Positions 48,543-58,351 are shown, numbered from the stretch's first letter. The stretch: 64,000 bases of DNA from Caldicellulosiruptor bescii DSM 6725 (GCF_000022325.1 NC_012034.1:700501-764500), one strand, 5' to 3'. Translations and numbers: made by a program. The notes: a model not told the origin generated them from the letters alone.

Positions 48543-49424
48543 ATGGAAGAAAAACTAATATATATTGATGGAGAGTTTTACAAGAAATCAGAAGCAAAAA
48601 TTTCAGTGTTTGACCATGGGTTTTTATATGGCGATGGCGTGTTTGAAGGAATAAGGGTATATAATGGCAAGATTTTTAAGTGTAAAGAGCATGTGGACAG
48701 GTTGTATCAGGCTGCAAAAGCAATCTATATGGAAATTCCAATATCAAAAGAAGAGATGATTGAAGCTCTGAAGAAGACTTGCAGGGTAAACAATATCAGG
48801 GAAGGATATATCAGACTTGTTGTTTCACGAGGGGTGGGTGATTTAGGTCTTTCACCAACAAAATGTCCAAAACCGACAATTGTAATAATTGCCGATTCAA
48901 TTGTTTTGTATCCACAGGAAATGTATGAAAAAGGAATGAAGGTAATAACAGCATCCACAAGAAGAAATAGTCCACAGTGTGTTGACCCGCAAATAAAATC
49001 ATTAAACTATTTAAATAACATTTTAGCAAAGATAGAAGCGAACAGAGCCGGAGTTCCTGAAGCTATAATGCTAACGCAGGATGGGTATGTGACGGAGTGC
49101 ACAGGAGACAACATCTTCATTGTCAAAGATGGTGAGCTTATCACACCACCTGTGTATCTTGGAGCTTTGGATGGAATTACAAGAAGAACTGTTATGGCTT
49201 TGGCGAAAGATTTGGGAATACCTGTGTATGAAAAGGTATTTACACTCTACAACCTCTACAATGCTGATGAGTGTTTCTTTACAGGAACTGCGGCAGAGGT
49301 TATTGCTGTGACTGAAGTTGACGGTAGAAAGATTGGAAATGGTGAGGTTGGACCAATCACCAAAAAGCTCATGGAAGAATTTAAAAAGTTAACACAGATA
49401 GATGGTGTTGATATTTACGAATAA
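48543..49424 (+). CDS. ilvE: Branched-chain-amino-acid aminotransferase
   Basis: IlvE transfers the amino group in the last step of Val, Leu and Ile synthesis. It is a fold-type IV PLP enzyme. Motifs are SVFDHGFLYGDGVFEGIRVY at the N-terminus, the PLP lysine in QIKSLNYLNNILAKIEA, and TECTGDNIFIV, then GITRRTVMALA and FFTGTAAEV. The length of 293 is normal. It is followed by ilvD and ilvB in one run. Confidence 0.93.
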   Translation: MEEKLIYIDGEFYKKSEAKISVFDHGFLYGDGVFEGIRVYNGKIFKCKEHVDRLYQAAKAIYMEIPISKEEMIEALKKTCRVNNIREGYIRLVVSRGVGDLGLSPTKCPKPTIVIIADSIVLYPQEMYEKGMKVITASTRRNSPQCVDPQIKSLNYLNNILAKIEANRAGVPEAIMLTQDGYVTECTGDNIFIVKDGELITPPVYLGALDGITRRTVMALAKDLGIPVYEKVFTLYNLYNADECFFTGTAAEVIAVTEVDGRKIGNGEVGPITKKLMEEFKKLTQIDGVDIYE

Positions 49425-49441
49425 GGAGATGAAAATGAAAG

Positions 49442-51100
49442 ATGAGAAGTGATACTGTCAAGAAAGGGTTTGAAAAGGCTCCTCAGCGTTCGCTTTTCAA
49501 AGCAATGGGATACACTGATGAAGAGATAAGAAGACCACTTATTGCAGTTGTGAATTCATGGAATGAAGTTGTACCTGGACACATTCATCTTGACAGAATT
49601 GCAGAGGCAGTGAAAGCTGGTATCAGGCTTGCTGGTGCAACTCCAATGGAGTTTAATGTCATAGGTGTATGTGATGGTATCGCTATGGGTCACATTGGCA
49701 TGAAGTATTCGCTCATCACAAGAGAGCTCATTGCAGATTCAATCGAGGCAATGGTAATGGCACACCAGTTTGATGGCATGGTCTTGATTCCAAACTGTGA
49801 CAAAATAGTCCCTGGAATGCTAATAGCAGCAGCAAGAGTAAACATCCCTGCCATTTTAATAAGTGGTGGACCTATGCTTGCGGGTAAAATTGGTGATAAG
49901 GTATGTGACCTTAACTCTGTATTTGAAGGTGTAGGTGCATACTCTGCAGGCAAGATTTCTGAAGAAGATTTATATGCCTTAGAAGAAAATGCATGTCCTG
50001 GATGTGGTTCATGTTCTGGAATGTTTACAGCAAACACCATGAACTGTTTGAGCGAGGTTTTGGGGCTTGCTCTTCCTGGAAATGGAACAATTCCGGCTGT
50101 AATGGCAGCACGCATCCGTCTTGCTAAAATGGCAGGTATGAAGATTGTTGAGCTTGTTGAAAAGGACATAAAACCGTCTGATATTTTGACAGTTGAAGCA
50201 TTTGAAAATGCCTTAGCAGTTGACATGGCGCTTGGTGGGTCAACAAACACTATCTTGCATCTTCCTGCTATTGCAAATGAAGTTGGAATAAAGTTAAATC
50301 TTGATATAATAAACGCTATAAGTGATAGAACACCAAATCTTTGTAAGCTCTCACCGGCAGGACAACATCATATTGAGGACCTTTACTTTGCAGGCGGCGT
50401 TCAGGCTGTTATGAATGAGCTTTCTAAAAAAGGTTTGCTTCATTTAAATCTTATGACAGTTACAGGTAAAACAGTTGGTGAGAATATTAAAGATGCAAAT
50501 GTTAAGAATTACAATGTCATAAGACCAATTGACAATCCATATTCTGAAACAGGCGGGCTTGTAATTGTGAGGGGTAACCTTGCACCAGATGGTGCTGTTG
50601 TCAAAAAAAGTGCTGTGCCACCAAAGCTAATGAAGCACAGAGGACCTGCGCGTGTGTTTGAAAGCGGTGAAGAGGTGTTTGAGGCAATCTTGAAAGGGAA
50701 AATCCAAAAAGGAGATGTTATTGTCATAAGATATGAAGGGCCAAAAGGCGGACCTGGTATGAGAGAGATGCTCTCTCCTACATCAGCACTGGCAGGAGTT
50801 GGGCTAATTGAAGATGTTGCGCTGATAACTGATGGAAGGTTTTCAGGTGCAACAAGAGGTGCATGTTTTGGTCATGTATCGCCGGAGGCAGCAGAAAGAG
50901 GACCAATTGCAGCAGTTCAGGATGGAGATATGATTTCAATTGACATAGAAAACAAGACTCTTACGTTAGAAGTACCAGAAGAAGAAATCAAAAGAAGACT
51001 TGAAATCTTACCACCGTTTGAGCCAAAGGTGAAAAAAGGGTATCTTTACAGATACTCAAAACTTGTCAGGTCTGCGTCAACTGGTGCTATACTTGAGTAA
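49442..51100 (+). CDS. ilvD: Dihydroxy-acid dehydratase
   Basis: IlvD dehydrates dihydroxy acids to the 2-keto acid precursors of Val and Ile, using an Fe-S cluster. Motifs are [15 protein letters not shown], cluster cysteines in NCDKIVPGM and [20 protein letters not shown], and the C-terminal [11 protein letters not shown] and [20 protein letters not shown]. The length of 552 is normal. It lies 17 bases after ilvE and 27 before ilvB. Confidence 0.95.
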   Translation: MRSDTVKKGFEKAPQRSLFKAMGYTDEEIRRPLIAVVNSWNEVVPGHIHLDRIAEAVKAGIRLAGATPMEFNVIGVCDGIAMGHIGMKYSLITRELIADSIEAMVMAHQFDGMVLIPNCDKIVPGMLIAAARVNIPAILISGGPMLAGKIGDKVCDLNSVFEGVGAYSAGKISEEDLYALEENACPGCGSCSGMFTANTMNCLSEVLGLALPGNGTIPAVMAARIRLAKMAGMKIVELVEKDIKPSDILTVEAFENALAVDMALGGSTNTILHLPAIANEVGIKLNLDIINAISDRTPNLCKLSPAGQHHIEDLYFAGGVQAVMNELSKKGLLHLNLMTVTGKTVGENIKDANVKNYNVIRPIDNPYSETGGLVIVRGNLAPDGAVVKKSAVPPKLMKHRGPARVFESGEEVFEAILKGKIQKGDVIVIRYEGPKGGPGMREMLSPTSALAGVGLIEDVALITDGRFSGATRGACFGHVSPEAAERGPIAAVQDGDMISIDIENKTLTLEVPEEEIKRRLEILPPFEPKVKKGYLYRYSKLVRSASTGAILE

Positions 51101-51127
51101 AAAATCTTATTTGGGGGTTGTTGAGTT

Positions 51128-52786
51128 TTGAAATTGACAGGAGCTGAGATTATAATTGAATGTTTAAAAGAACAGGGCGTAAATGTTGTTTTTGGTTATC
51201 CGGGTGGTGCTGCTTTAAATATTTATGATGCTCTTTACAAACATCAAAATGAGATAAAACATTATCTAACATCCCATGAACAGCACGCATCCCACGCTGC
51301 AGACGGATATTCAAGAGCGTCCGGCAAGGTTGGCGTGGTTTTTACTACCTCAGGACCTGGTGCAACAAACATTGTGACAGGTATTGCAACAGCGTACATG
51401 GACTCTGTGCCGGTTGTGGCAATCACAGGGCAAGTACCAACTAATTTGCTTGGTAAAGACTCGTTCCAAGAGGTTGATATTACAGGTATTACCATGCCAA
51501 TCACAAAGCACAATTTTATTGTTAAAGATGTAAATACACTTGCAGACACAATCAGACGCGCATTTGAGATTGCGCAGAGTGGAAGACCTGGACCTGTTTT
51601 GGTTGACGTTTGCAAAGATGTGACAGCAGCATATGCTGAATATGAGAAGAAAGAACCTAAAAAGATAAAAAAGAAGGTATTAGCAACAAAAGAAGAGATA
51701 GAAAAGGCAATAGAACTTATCAATGCAAGCGAGAGACCTTTTATCTGCTCAGGTGGCGGTGTTATTTCATCTGAAGCCTCTGAAGAACTTATTGAATTTG
51801 TGGAAAAAATAAACGCACCTGTTGCAACAACGCTCATGGGTGTTGGTGGATTTCCTTCTACCCATCCGAACTATACAGGGCTTGTTGGAATGCATGGCAC
51901 AAGGGCTTCTAATTATGCAGTTTCGCACTGTGACCTTTTGATTGCTGTTGGTGCAAGATTTTCAGATAGGGTAATCAGCAAGGTTGACAGGTTTGCACCA
52001 AATGCAAAGATTATTCACATTGATATTGATCCGGCTGAGATTGACAAAAATATAAGCACAGACATTGCGCTTGTTGGCGATGTAAAGCAGATATTAAAAA
52101 TCTTGGTTGAGAATGTACAGAAGAAGACTAACACAGACTGGATAGAGATGATTTACGAATGGAAGAAAAACTATCCTTTGAGCTATCCTCAAGATGGCAA
52201 GCTTCATCCCCAGTATGTTGTTGAGAGAATTTCTGCTCTTACCAACAACGATGCAATAATCACAACAGAGGTTGGACAAAACCAGATTTGGGCAGCACAA
52301 TATTACAAATACCAAAGACCAAGACAATTTATTTCCTCTGGCGGGCTTGGTACAATGGGTTATGGCTTTGGTGCGGCAATTGGAGCAAAGATAGCAAAGC
52401 CGGACAAAGTAGTCATTGACATTGCAGGTGATGGCAGCTTTAGGATGAACTGTGGCGAGCTTGCAACAGCTGTGCACTACAATATTCCTGTGATAGTTGC
52501 GCTGCTTAACAATAGTGTTCTGGGAATGGTTCGCCAGTGGCAGGACCTTTTCTATGGCAAGAGATTTTCACAAACAACTCTTGACAGGCCGCCTGATTTT
52601 GTCAAGCTTGCAGATGCATATGGTGCAGTTGGCATAAGAGTTACATCGCCAGATGAGGTTGACAGGGCTATTTTAAAAGCGTTAGAGGCAGGAAGACCAA
52701 CAGTAATTGACTTTGTAATTGACAAAGACGAAAAAGCGCTGCCAATTGTCCCACCCGGCGCGCCAATTGATGAGATTATAGACTAA
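51128..52786 (+). CDS. ilvB: Acetolactate synthase, large subunit
   Basis: IlvB condenses pyruvate with pyruvate or 2-ketobutyrate, the committed step of branched-chain amino acid synthesis. It needs ThDP, Mg2+ and FAD. TTG 51128 follows GGGGG. Motifs are FGYPGGAALNIYDAL, the catalytic Glu in SHEQHASHAADGYSRASGK, GQVPTNLLGKDSFQEVDI, and the ThDP motif GDGSFRMNCGELATA...NNSVLGMVRQWQ. The length of 552 is normal. No ilvN regulatory subunit or ilvC follows; the operon ends at a terminator and then decayed DNA. Confidence 0.95.
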   Translation: MKLTGAEIIIECLKEQGVNVVFGYPGGAALNIYDALYKHQNEIKHYLTSHEQHASHAADGYSRASGKVGVVFTTSGPGATNIVTGIATAYMDSVPVVAITGQVPTNLLGKDSFQEVDITGITMPITKHNFIVKDVNTLADTIRRAFEIAQSGRPGPVLVDVCKDVTAAYAEYEKKEPKKIKKKVLATKEEIEKAIELINASERPFICSGGGVISSEASEELIEFVEKINAPVATTLMGVGGFPSTHPNYTGLVGMHGTRASNYAVSHCDLLIAVGARFSDRVISKVDRFAPNAKIIHIDIDPAEIDKNISTDIALVGDVKQILKILVENVQKKTNTDWIEMIYEWKKNYPLSYPQDGKLHPQYVVERISALTNNDAIITTEVGQNQIWAAQYYKYQRPRQFISSGGLGTMGYGFGAAIGAKIAKPDKVVIDIAGDGSFRMNCGELATAVHYNIPVIVALLNNSVLGMVRQWQDLFYGKRFSQTTLDRPPDFVKLADAYGAVGIRVTSPDEVDRAILKALEAGRPTVIDFVIDKDEKALPIVPPGAPIDEIID

Positions 52787-52873
52787 AAGAGGGATTTTAA
52801 ATGATTTACATTTTCTTTGGGATATACTCTCTTTTAGCGTTTGCCAGTTAATATAAAAAAAGTAGAAAACAAT

Positions 52874-52943
52874 ATATGCTCCCTTTTTAGTAAGCGATGG
52901 AGAAACAAAACTGTTTGATTGAAAAGGGAGCATATTTTTTTAG
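52874..52943 (+). terminator. Terminator closing the ilv operon
   Basis: ATATGCTCCCTTTT (52874-52887) and AAAAGGGAGCATAT (52922-52935) form a 14-bp perfect stem followed by TTTTTTT. The loop is 34 bases. Confidence 0.75.
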
Positions 52944-52950
52944 TAAAAGT

Positions 52951-53220
52951 ATTTAAATTAATTTTTAATTTTAAAAATCGAGAAAATCGAAGAGATTTAA
53001 AGTTAATTAAAGAAATATGTATTTTTTGCTCAAAATTTAGCTAAAAATTGGCTAAAAAAAAAAAAAAAACGGGATTGACAAAGAGAAAATATATAAGATA
53101 TGATTTACATAGAAATTCCAAGAAGAGATTTACAGAAGAAATAATTTAAGCATAGAATAGTCTAAAAATAAAATAAAAAATGAATATACTAAAAAATCAA
53201 GTTAACTGAAAAGATAAAAA
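52951..53220 (+). repeat. Copy A of a diverged promoter-bearing repeat
   Basis: This A/T-rich stretch aligns by eye with 58915-59180. Shared blocks include AGAGATTTAAAG, an A-run, GGATTGACA, ACATAGAAATT, CCAAGAA and ATTTACA. It contains TTGACA (53075), an 18-bp spacer and TATGAT. In copy B the corresponding region precedes the secreted-protein operon; here no intact gene follows. Confidence 0.55.
53075..53104 (+). promoter_or_regulatory. Orphan promoter-like sequence
   Basis: TTGACA, an 18-bp spacer and TATGAT with no intact gene downstream. Confidence 0.4.
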
Positions 53221-53660
53221 GAAGATGCTATTATATAAGGCACAAGATATAACAGTCTGTGCTCAAGAAGGCTTATCAACAATTTGTTTGCAGTGTAGGG
53301 GAAATAGATGAGCTAAGAAATGTATGAGATGCAGATAGAGTTTTAAATAGGCCTCGTGTGATATTTGAAAAATCTTTAGAATAAAAAAAATTAGAATTTT
53401 TTAAATCTAAGCTCTAACCTTTTATCAGCCGGCTGAAAAAGGTTGAGATAAATATCAAAACAAAAAAGACAAACGGTATAATGTCAAGGGGGTTTTTAAA
53501 AAATTTTTTTTAGATAATTAGGGTGAAAAAGGCAATAGAATACCGAGCCGCTCAGTATGGGAAAATTTAACTGGCAGCTTGTTTGGGAAAGATTATTAAA
53601 TTAAAAAATTGGGACTAACTAAGTATTGTAAACATCACCTCTTTCTTGATATATTTGACC
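53221..53660. other. Decayed intergenic DNA with a short palindrome
   Basis: No intact frame is present. Fragments on the plus strand near 53250-53340 suggest a broken Cys-rich coding region. A hairpin at 53416-53444 (AACCTTTT, CAGCCGGCTG, AAAGGTT) is the only clear structure. Confidence 0.5.
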
Positions 53661-53664
53661 AAGG

Positions 53665-54872
53665 CTAGAGCATTGCAAAGATCAGAGGAATTAATCGTCT
53701 TGCGGTGAGGACGAGGGCACGTTTATGCTGATGACAGGTCCACCTCTGAAAACTTCTTGTTGTAGAAGGCTTTGTAACGTACTGTGTGCTACAGTACACA
53801 GTTAGCAGCTTCAACAAGATAGTATTCTGAGAATATTGGTTACAACACTTAGCTAATGAAACATCTTGGGCATTGAAGTTGCCTGATTGGTACTGAGTCC
53901 AAACCAGGCCAGAATACTTTGCCAAAGCAGCTTCATTTTTGAAGCGCTTGATATCACCGATTTCAGTACAGATAGCAGCTGCAAGAACATCTCCTATGCC
54001 AGGGATGGTAGTCAGGGTTTGAGAGAAAGCTTTAAGTAGTTTAGAGATTTCTTTGTCGAGTTTTTTGAGTTGTTCTTGCATAAATCTGATGTTTTCAAGG
54101 GTCATAGACAAAGCTAAGTCATTTGCCTCAGCCAACAGAGGATGTAATCTGTATGAACGCTTGAGCCTCGGTTTTAAGTATTTCAGCGATTTTATTGACA
54201 TCTGAGAGTCTATTGTTGCCGTTATCGGATATGAACTTAATTAAATCTTTCTTGTGGCATGGAGGCAATGTCGTCAGGTGTAAAGTTTTCGATGATAGCA
54301 CAAGAAGCTTTACCGAAGATATCTGAAAATGGACAGTCTTGAGAATAAGTAGAGAATTTAAGGTATATGAGATTGAGGGCTCTGTTTTTTTCACGTGTCA
54401 AATTGTGAACAAGATGATAGCGCATTCTGGTAAGGCGTTGTAGCGCAGCATATTTAAAATCAGGCAAAGGTGTTGGGTTGAGTTTGCTGAACCTGACACT
54501 ATTGAAGCGATGATAATTGCATCGATGCTATCTGTTTTAGGCAAGAAAGTATAGATTTTTTTAAAGCCTTTGACTATGCTTGGGTTGAGAACATAAAAAG
54601 TTGGTTTATATGGCAGCAGTTCAGATGAAGAAGCAAGATACAAGTGCAGATGCCAAGCGTAATGTGAAGTTGCTTCCATGCCAAATTTAACGTAGGATAG
54701 ATTGTACTGGCTGAAGTAATCAATAACTCCTTCTGATTAATTCATTAGCACCTTCTTGATAGTTAGGCAAGGAAAAAGATTTTTTAATCAAGTGATTACC
54801 GGCATCATCGACGAAGAAGATAGAATTTGACTGACTACTGATATCAATGCCCACGATTAAAGTATTTGGCAA
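53665..54872 (-). pseudogene. IS110-family transposase, frameshifted
   Basis: This is the remnant of an IS110/IS116/IS902 recombinase. Read on the minus strand from TTG 54872 (after AAGGAGGT), the N-terminal DEDD domain begins PNTLIVGIDISSQSNSIFF. The frame then breaks near 54725, resumes as FGMEATSHYAWHLHLYL and LNPSIVKGFKKIYTFLPKTD, and shifts again near 54400 and 54200. The C-terminal Tnp20 part has TTIPGIGDVLAAAICTEIGD and ALAKYSGLVWTQYQSG. At least three frameshifts make it inactive. The intact family protein is about 400 residues in one frame. Confidence 0.85.
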
Positions 54873-54889
54873 TTTGAAGACCTCCTTTT

Positions 54890-55135
54890 TGCAAGTAGTG
54901 GTAAGAAAAAGTATTAAGCCCTTTATCCCTGGGGATTACATGACAATAGCAGCCTCGCCGATATTAGAGCTACTTGAGCAGTTTATGCTGTAGCACACAT
55001 CTGACATGCTCAAATCAGATGTGGTAAACTGCCAGTGCTTAAGCCTTCGAGTAAACATTACTCATGTAATCCTTTGGGGCTGAAGTCTTTCGCAAGCTGT
55101 GGCGTGCAGATGTCAAAGCACGTCCAGCAGGAGGT
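54890..55135 (-). ncRNA. Bridge-RNA-like structured region upstream of the IS110 transposase
   Basis: The 260-base noncoding stretch 5' of the transposase has nested perfect inverted repeats. The outer arms are 54933-54943/55062-55072 (GGATTACATGA). The middle arms are 54978-54985/55025-55032 (GCAGTTTA). The inner arms are 54996-55004/55015-55023 (CACATCTGA). A further stem (GCGTGC/GCACGT) lies near 55100-55120. IS110 elements are known to encode a bridge RNA at this position, so this is probably its relic. Exact ends are inferred. Confidence 0.55.
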
Positions 55136-55152
55136 GATCAAAAATATCCAAA

Positions 55153-55192
55153 TAAACTAAATCAGGCTTAAACTTTTTCTGATTTTAGTTTA
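55153..55192. repeat. Hairpin near the IS110 left end
   Basis: TAAACTAAATCAG pairs with CTGATTTTAGTTTA with a single-base bulge. It may mark the element boundary or be an unrelated terminator. The following 160 bases hold only a weak 8-bp inverted repeat (CAATTGGT/ACCAATTG). Confidence 0.45.
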
Positions 55193-55351
55193 CCAAAGAT
55201 AAAGGGCAAATTTAAACTGTAGCAGTCAATTTTAATATTCAATTTTTGAGAAGTGAGTGTTTTAAGAAAAGTTTGCTATCAAGGTGAGTTTCCAGTAATC
55301 AATTGGTGCTGATAATTTAATGTACCAATTGAGATATGAAGTTTTAAGTGA

Positions 55352-55579
55352 TTTGATAATCATATTATACGAGGAGATGTATTATTTTATGATTGGGATT
55401 CTGATGGAACATATGATCATTCTGCTATTGTAGTGGTTTATGCCAGAGACCCTGATTCTAGGATAAAAGGTGTTTTGCAAGATCAACACACAACAGATAG
55501 AAAATGGGCAATATGGCACTTAAAGCCATATAATCTTAATCCTCTGTCTACAATCATAATTGCTGTTAGACCACAATAA
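55352..55579 (+). pseudogene. C-terminal fragment of an Amidase_6-type secreted protein
   Basis: An in-frame stretch of about 75 codons without a start reads GDVLFYDWDSDGTYDHSAIV, later LQDQHTTDRKWAIWHLKP and a stop. This is the characteristic C-terminal part of the putative amidase domain (Amidase_6) of secreted Firmicute proteins, including its catalytic-type Asp/His region. A TGA at 55349 and the absence of any upstream amidase sequence show that the 5' part is lost, probably through the neighbouring IS110 event. The next gene starts 20 bases after its stop. Confidence 0.75.
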
Positions 55580-55598
55580 GATGGGGAGGTCAAATTTT

Positions 55599-56270
55599 AT
55601 GAAAAAAAGAAAATTATTTGTATTAGGTTTATTGGTACTTATTACAATAGTTGCAACTATAATTGGTTATAATGCAGAAAGTATTCAGCAATTGAATAAT
55701 GAGGAGGAAATAAAAGGAGTGGTGAAGAGTGCACTAAATATTTATAGTAAAAGTGTGTATCCACCAGAGTATACAAAATCACCAGGTATTAAAATTCCTT
55801 CACAGCTTATAGAAAAAAAGATAAATGAAATTACCCAGGAATGTGAGAAATATTACAGTGCAAAGTCAGGTATTTTAGCAAATAAAATAAAAGTTTTTCA
55901 AACGGCTGTTTTAGGAGAAGCTTATTCACCCTCAGATATAAGGACTGTTGAATGGAAAATAAATGATATAAAATTTTTAGAAACAAGGATTGAAGGTGAT
56001 ACAGCAACAGTCATAGCAGATGTATATTGCGAAAACAAAATGGTTGCGTTGATTCCAATTGATAATAAAGTAAATGGAAGCATAAAGCCTGAAGAAATGA
56101 CAATAGAATATCAGAAAAGGCTGTATGAAGAAACGCAAAAACTTCCCAAAAAATTGGTGACATATAATCCAAAAGGTGTAATAAGATATTATTTTAACTT
56201 ATCAAAAGAAAACGGAAAATGGAAAATTACTTCAGAAAACTTCAATTATCTACCAGGTTATGAGCCTTAA
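55599..56270 (+). CDS. Membrane-anchored extracytoplasmic protein of unknown function
   Basis: I do not recognise this 223-residue protein. ATG 55599 follows GGGGAGGT. The N-terminus KKRKLFVLGLLVLITIVATI is a signal or anchor helix without a lipobox. The rest is a mixed alpha/beta domain with a helix rich in Lys and Glu (LIEKKINEITQECEKYYSAK) and a closing strand pair ending NGKWKITSENFNYLPGYEP, which resembles NTF2-like or lumazine-type accessory domains. It follows the amidase fragment and was probably its operon partner. Confidence 0.65.
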   Translation: MKKRKLFVLGLLVLITIVATIIGYNAESIQQLNNEEEIKGVVKSALNIYSKSVYPPEYTKSPGIKIPSQLIEKKINEITQECEKYYSAKSGILANKIKVFQTAVLGEAYSPSDIRTVEWKINDIKFLETRIEGDTATVIADVYCENKMVALIPIDNKVNGSIKPEEMTIEYQKRLYEETQKLPKKLVTYNPKGVIRYYFNLSKENGKWKITSENFNYLPGYEP

Positions 56271-56400
56271 TTTTATTTAAACTTCCATTTTGTTGTAGAA
56301 AAAGTTTCTATTTAATGTATGTTATAAGTTTGTGTTAAAATTCAGGCTTCCTTTGGTGATAAAAAGAAAAAAGAAATGATTAAAAAGTTTCTATTAATCT

Positions 56401-56462
56401 GGCTCTTTGTCAAAAGAGAGGTTGATATTTATAATGACCACCCCAACTTTTGACAAAGAGCC
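56401..56462. mobile_element. 62-bp ISL3-type mini-element (paired terminal repeats)
   Basis: Perfect 16-bp terminal inverted repeats GGCTCTTTGTCAAAAG / CTTTTGACAAAGAGCC enclose 30 bases, with CACCCCAAC next to the right repeat. The GGCTCTTTGTCAA ends are typical of ISL3-family insertion sequences. No transposase lies inside, so it is an internally deleted remnant or miniature element. No clear 8-bp target duplication is seen. Confidence 0.65.
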
Positions 56463-56470
56463 TTTATCTT

Positions 56471-56789
56471 CTATTTTACCTGCAAATCCCCCTCAATCAA
56501 GATGGACAAAATCTGGTCAATCTCAGCAAAAGCAAGAGCAATACAAGAATCAGCAGCTCCATAGTAAAGATAGATTTGATTGTCTTCAACAATTGCTCCA
56601 CAGATGAATACCACATTGTTTACATCTCCAATTCATTCATATACTTCCTGAGGTGATAGTAACCACTCTGGACATCTTTTCTTGACCTTTGCCGGATTTT
56701 CTAAGTCCAAAAGTGCAGCACCAAGCCTGTAGATTGGTCCTGATGGCATCATCTTCACGCCGTGATAGATTATTAGCCAGCCCTCTTGA
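56471..56789 (-). pseudogene. Broken copy of the GH130 phosphorylase 3' end
   Basis: This 319-base segment matches 63558-63876 with no gaps and about 16 differences by eye (about 95% identity). It encodes the last ~105 residues of the GH130 enzyme at the right edge of the window. One difference changes CGA to TGA within the reading frame (SPQEVYE then stop), and the upstream coding part is absent. It is a nonfunctional duplicate in direct orientation to the intact copy. Confidence 0.88.
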
Positions 56790-56831
56790 CTTTGTCAGTT
56801 TGAAACTCAAAAAGCTTGGGAGGACTGGGAT

Positions 56832-57080
56832 TGACAAAATTTGAGCCTCAATTTTGTCACTACATCATTTGCTAATACCAATAAATTCTAAACCTTTCTC
56901 ATATGTAATAAAATTTTTCGGCCCCTTTATCTTCATCACATTCAGTATATCTACAGCTTCTCCTTCTGTCCTTTGCTTTACCAAATATTTCTTTCCTTTT
57001 ATCTCTATTTCAATAAAGTTCATTGAATCTATCGCTTCCATTATCCTTTCACTACTTATTCCTTTACCTTTTTCCCTCAA
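56832..57080 (-). pseudogene. Possible transposase C-terminal fragment
   Basis: A minus-strand frame of about 71 codons (GKGISSERIMEAIDSMNFIE, EGEAVDILNVMKI) ends near a 10-bp inverted repeat TGACAAAATT/AATTTTGTCA (56832-56859). The composition and position resemble the tail of an IS1634/IS4-type transposase, but I cannot confirm it. It has no start with a good SD and lies among other IS debris. Confidence 0.35.
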
Positions 57081-57154
57081 AATAGGGGGTTAAATTAAAT
57101 TGTGTTTACTGTATAATTAGTTATTGAAATAATCATCAAAGGGGGCTACTTGGA

Positions 57155-58351
57155 ATGAATAAAATGAATTTTTGAGACTGCTAAAAATATGGCACAAGAA
57201 GCAAGTATTAAATATGTATTGCTCAAAAGATAATCCTAACCGCCAAGCTTCTTTAGCAACTGAAAGTAAAACTTGCTCGCTTGCTTTATGTTATCGGAAA
57301 GAAAAGTATTCCTTGCTAAAAATGACAATGACAAAGGCAATGGCTTTTATTGAAGTAAACTTTCAACACCTGCCTAACGTCTTGAAATCTCTGTCCCTCG
57401 CACACGCCCTTAGAATTTCCGACCTTCTATCCTCTTCTTTCCGCTACAAAAGAGTTGATAGCTTATCTACTTCCCTTCTTATGTCGCAAGTACGTCAATG
57501 GTTATTCTTGAGCTTTCCCTTGTCCAGACTTTGAAAGCTTTGAATCTTCCATATTCCGAAAATGAAATACTAAAAATCAAAGAAGACCTTAAAAACGAAC
57601 TTCAGTTATTCAAACAAAGAGAATTGCTAACAAGTGCTTTTGCTCTCATCATCGACGGTTATTCAGAAGTGAAGTTAAGGACAATTCTAAAAGCAAACAT
57701 GCTACTTGTAATGCCAGCCTCGGTATCGACTCAAGAAAGGTAAAAAAGATATCTTTGGTATTCTGCCCTTTCTTCGGCAAAGAAAATAAGGCTGATTGGA
57801 TGAAAGTTTTTGACGATTTAATTACAAGAGGTCTTAAAGAAGTTTTAATTGTCATAAGCGATGACTTTCCTGGTATTATAGATGCTGTCAAACTTGCTTA
57901 TCCTCTTGCTGACCTTGAGCTTGCTTTTGTCCACCTCCAATGAAATAGCTGAAAACATATGACAAAAGACATAGCTTTCAACTTTTAACAAGAATTTAGA
58001 CAGACTTAGAATTTCTTCCTTCGATTTTGACGAAGCTGTACTGAAATTTAAAGAACTTTGCGATGGATACCTTTCAAAATATCCTCAATTTTATTGCTGC
58101 AACATCAGAAAAAGCAGAGTTTTATTTTGCCCATATGAAATACCCTGAGGAATTAAGGAAGCAGATTCTTTGCTACAGACGCCGCCTTGCGTGTAAACAG
58201 CATGATTGAAAAGGCAAGAAGTAAATTCAGGTGGATACTTTTAAGGCTGTCAAAGTCTTAGAAATTAATATTTACTTAACAAGAAGAGAACTTGCGCCGT
58301 ACAAAATGGAAAAATGGAGCTTTTCAGTATTAGAAAATGCATCAATAACAT
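57155..58351 (+). pseudogene. IS256/Mutator-type transposase, decayed
   Basis: This is a transposase remnant with several frameshifts and stops. Recognisable parts are an N-terminal stretch from about 57160, AFALIIDGYSEVKLR (first catalytic Asp) near 57640, and KKDIFGILPFFGKE-type sequence near 57750. ISDDFPGIIDAVKLAYPLAD with the second Asp and FVHLQ follows near 57860-57940. The C-terminal INIYLTRRELAPYKMEKWSF lies near 58270-58320. The order and motifs match Mutator-type (IS256) enzymes. It is inactive. Confidence 0.7.

Noticed and set aside
49690-50250. 186-codon minus-strand ORF inside ilvD
   Set aside because: It is a codon-bias shadow of ilvD, with no start site and an unlikely composition.
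51262-51837. 191-codon minus-strand ORF inside ilvB
   Set aside because: It is a shadow of a strongly conserved gene on the other strand.
53040-53100. CRISPR-like repeats in the A/T-rich region
   Set aside because: Only an A-run and simple A/T repeats are present, with no regularly spaced direct repeats; no CRISPR array was found anywhere in the window.
56407-56656. Two overlapping plus-strand ORFs of 66-68 codons
   Set aside because: They are antisense to the GH130 fragment and span the ISL3 mini-element.
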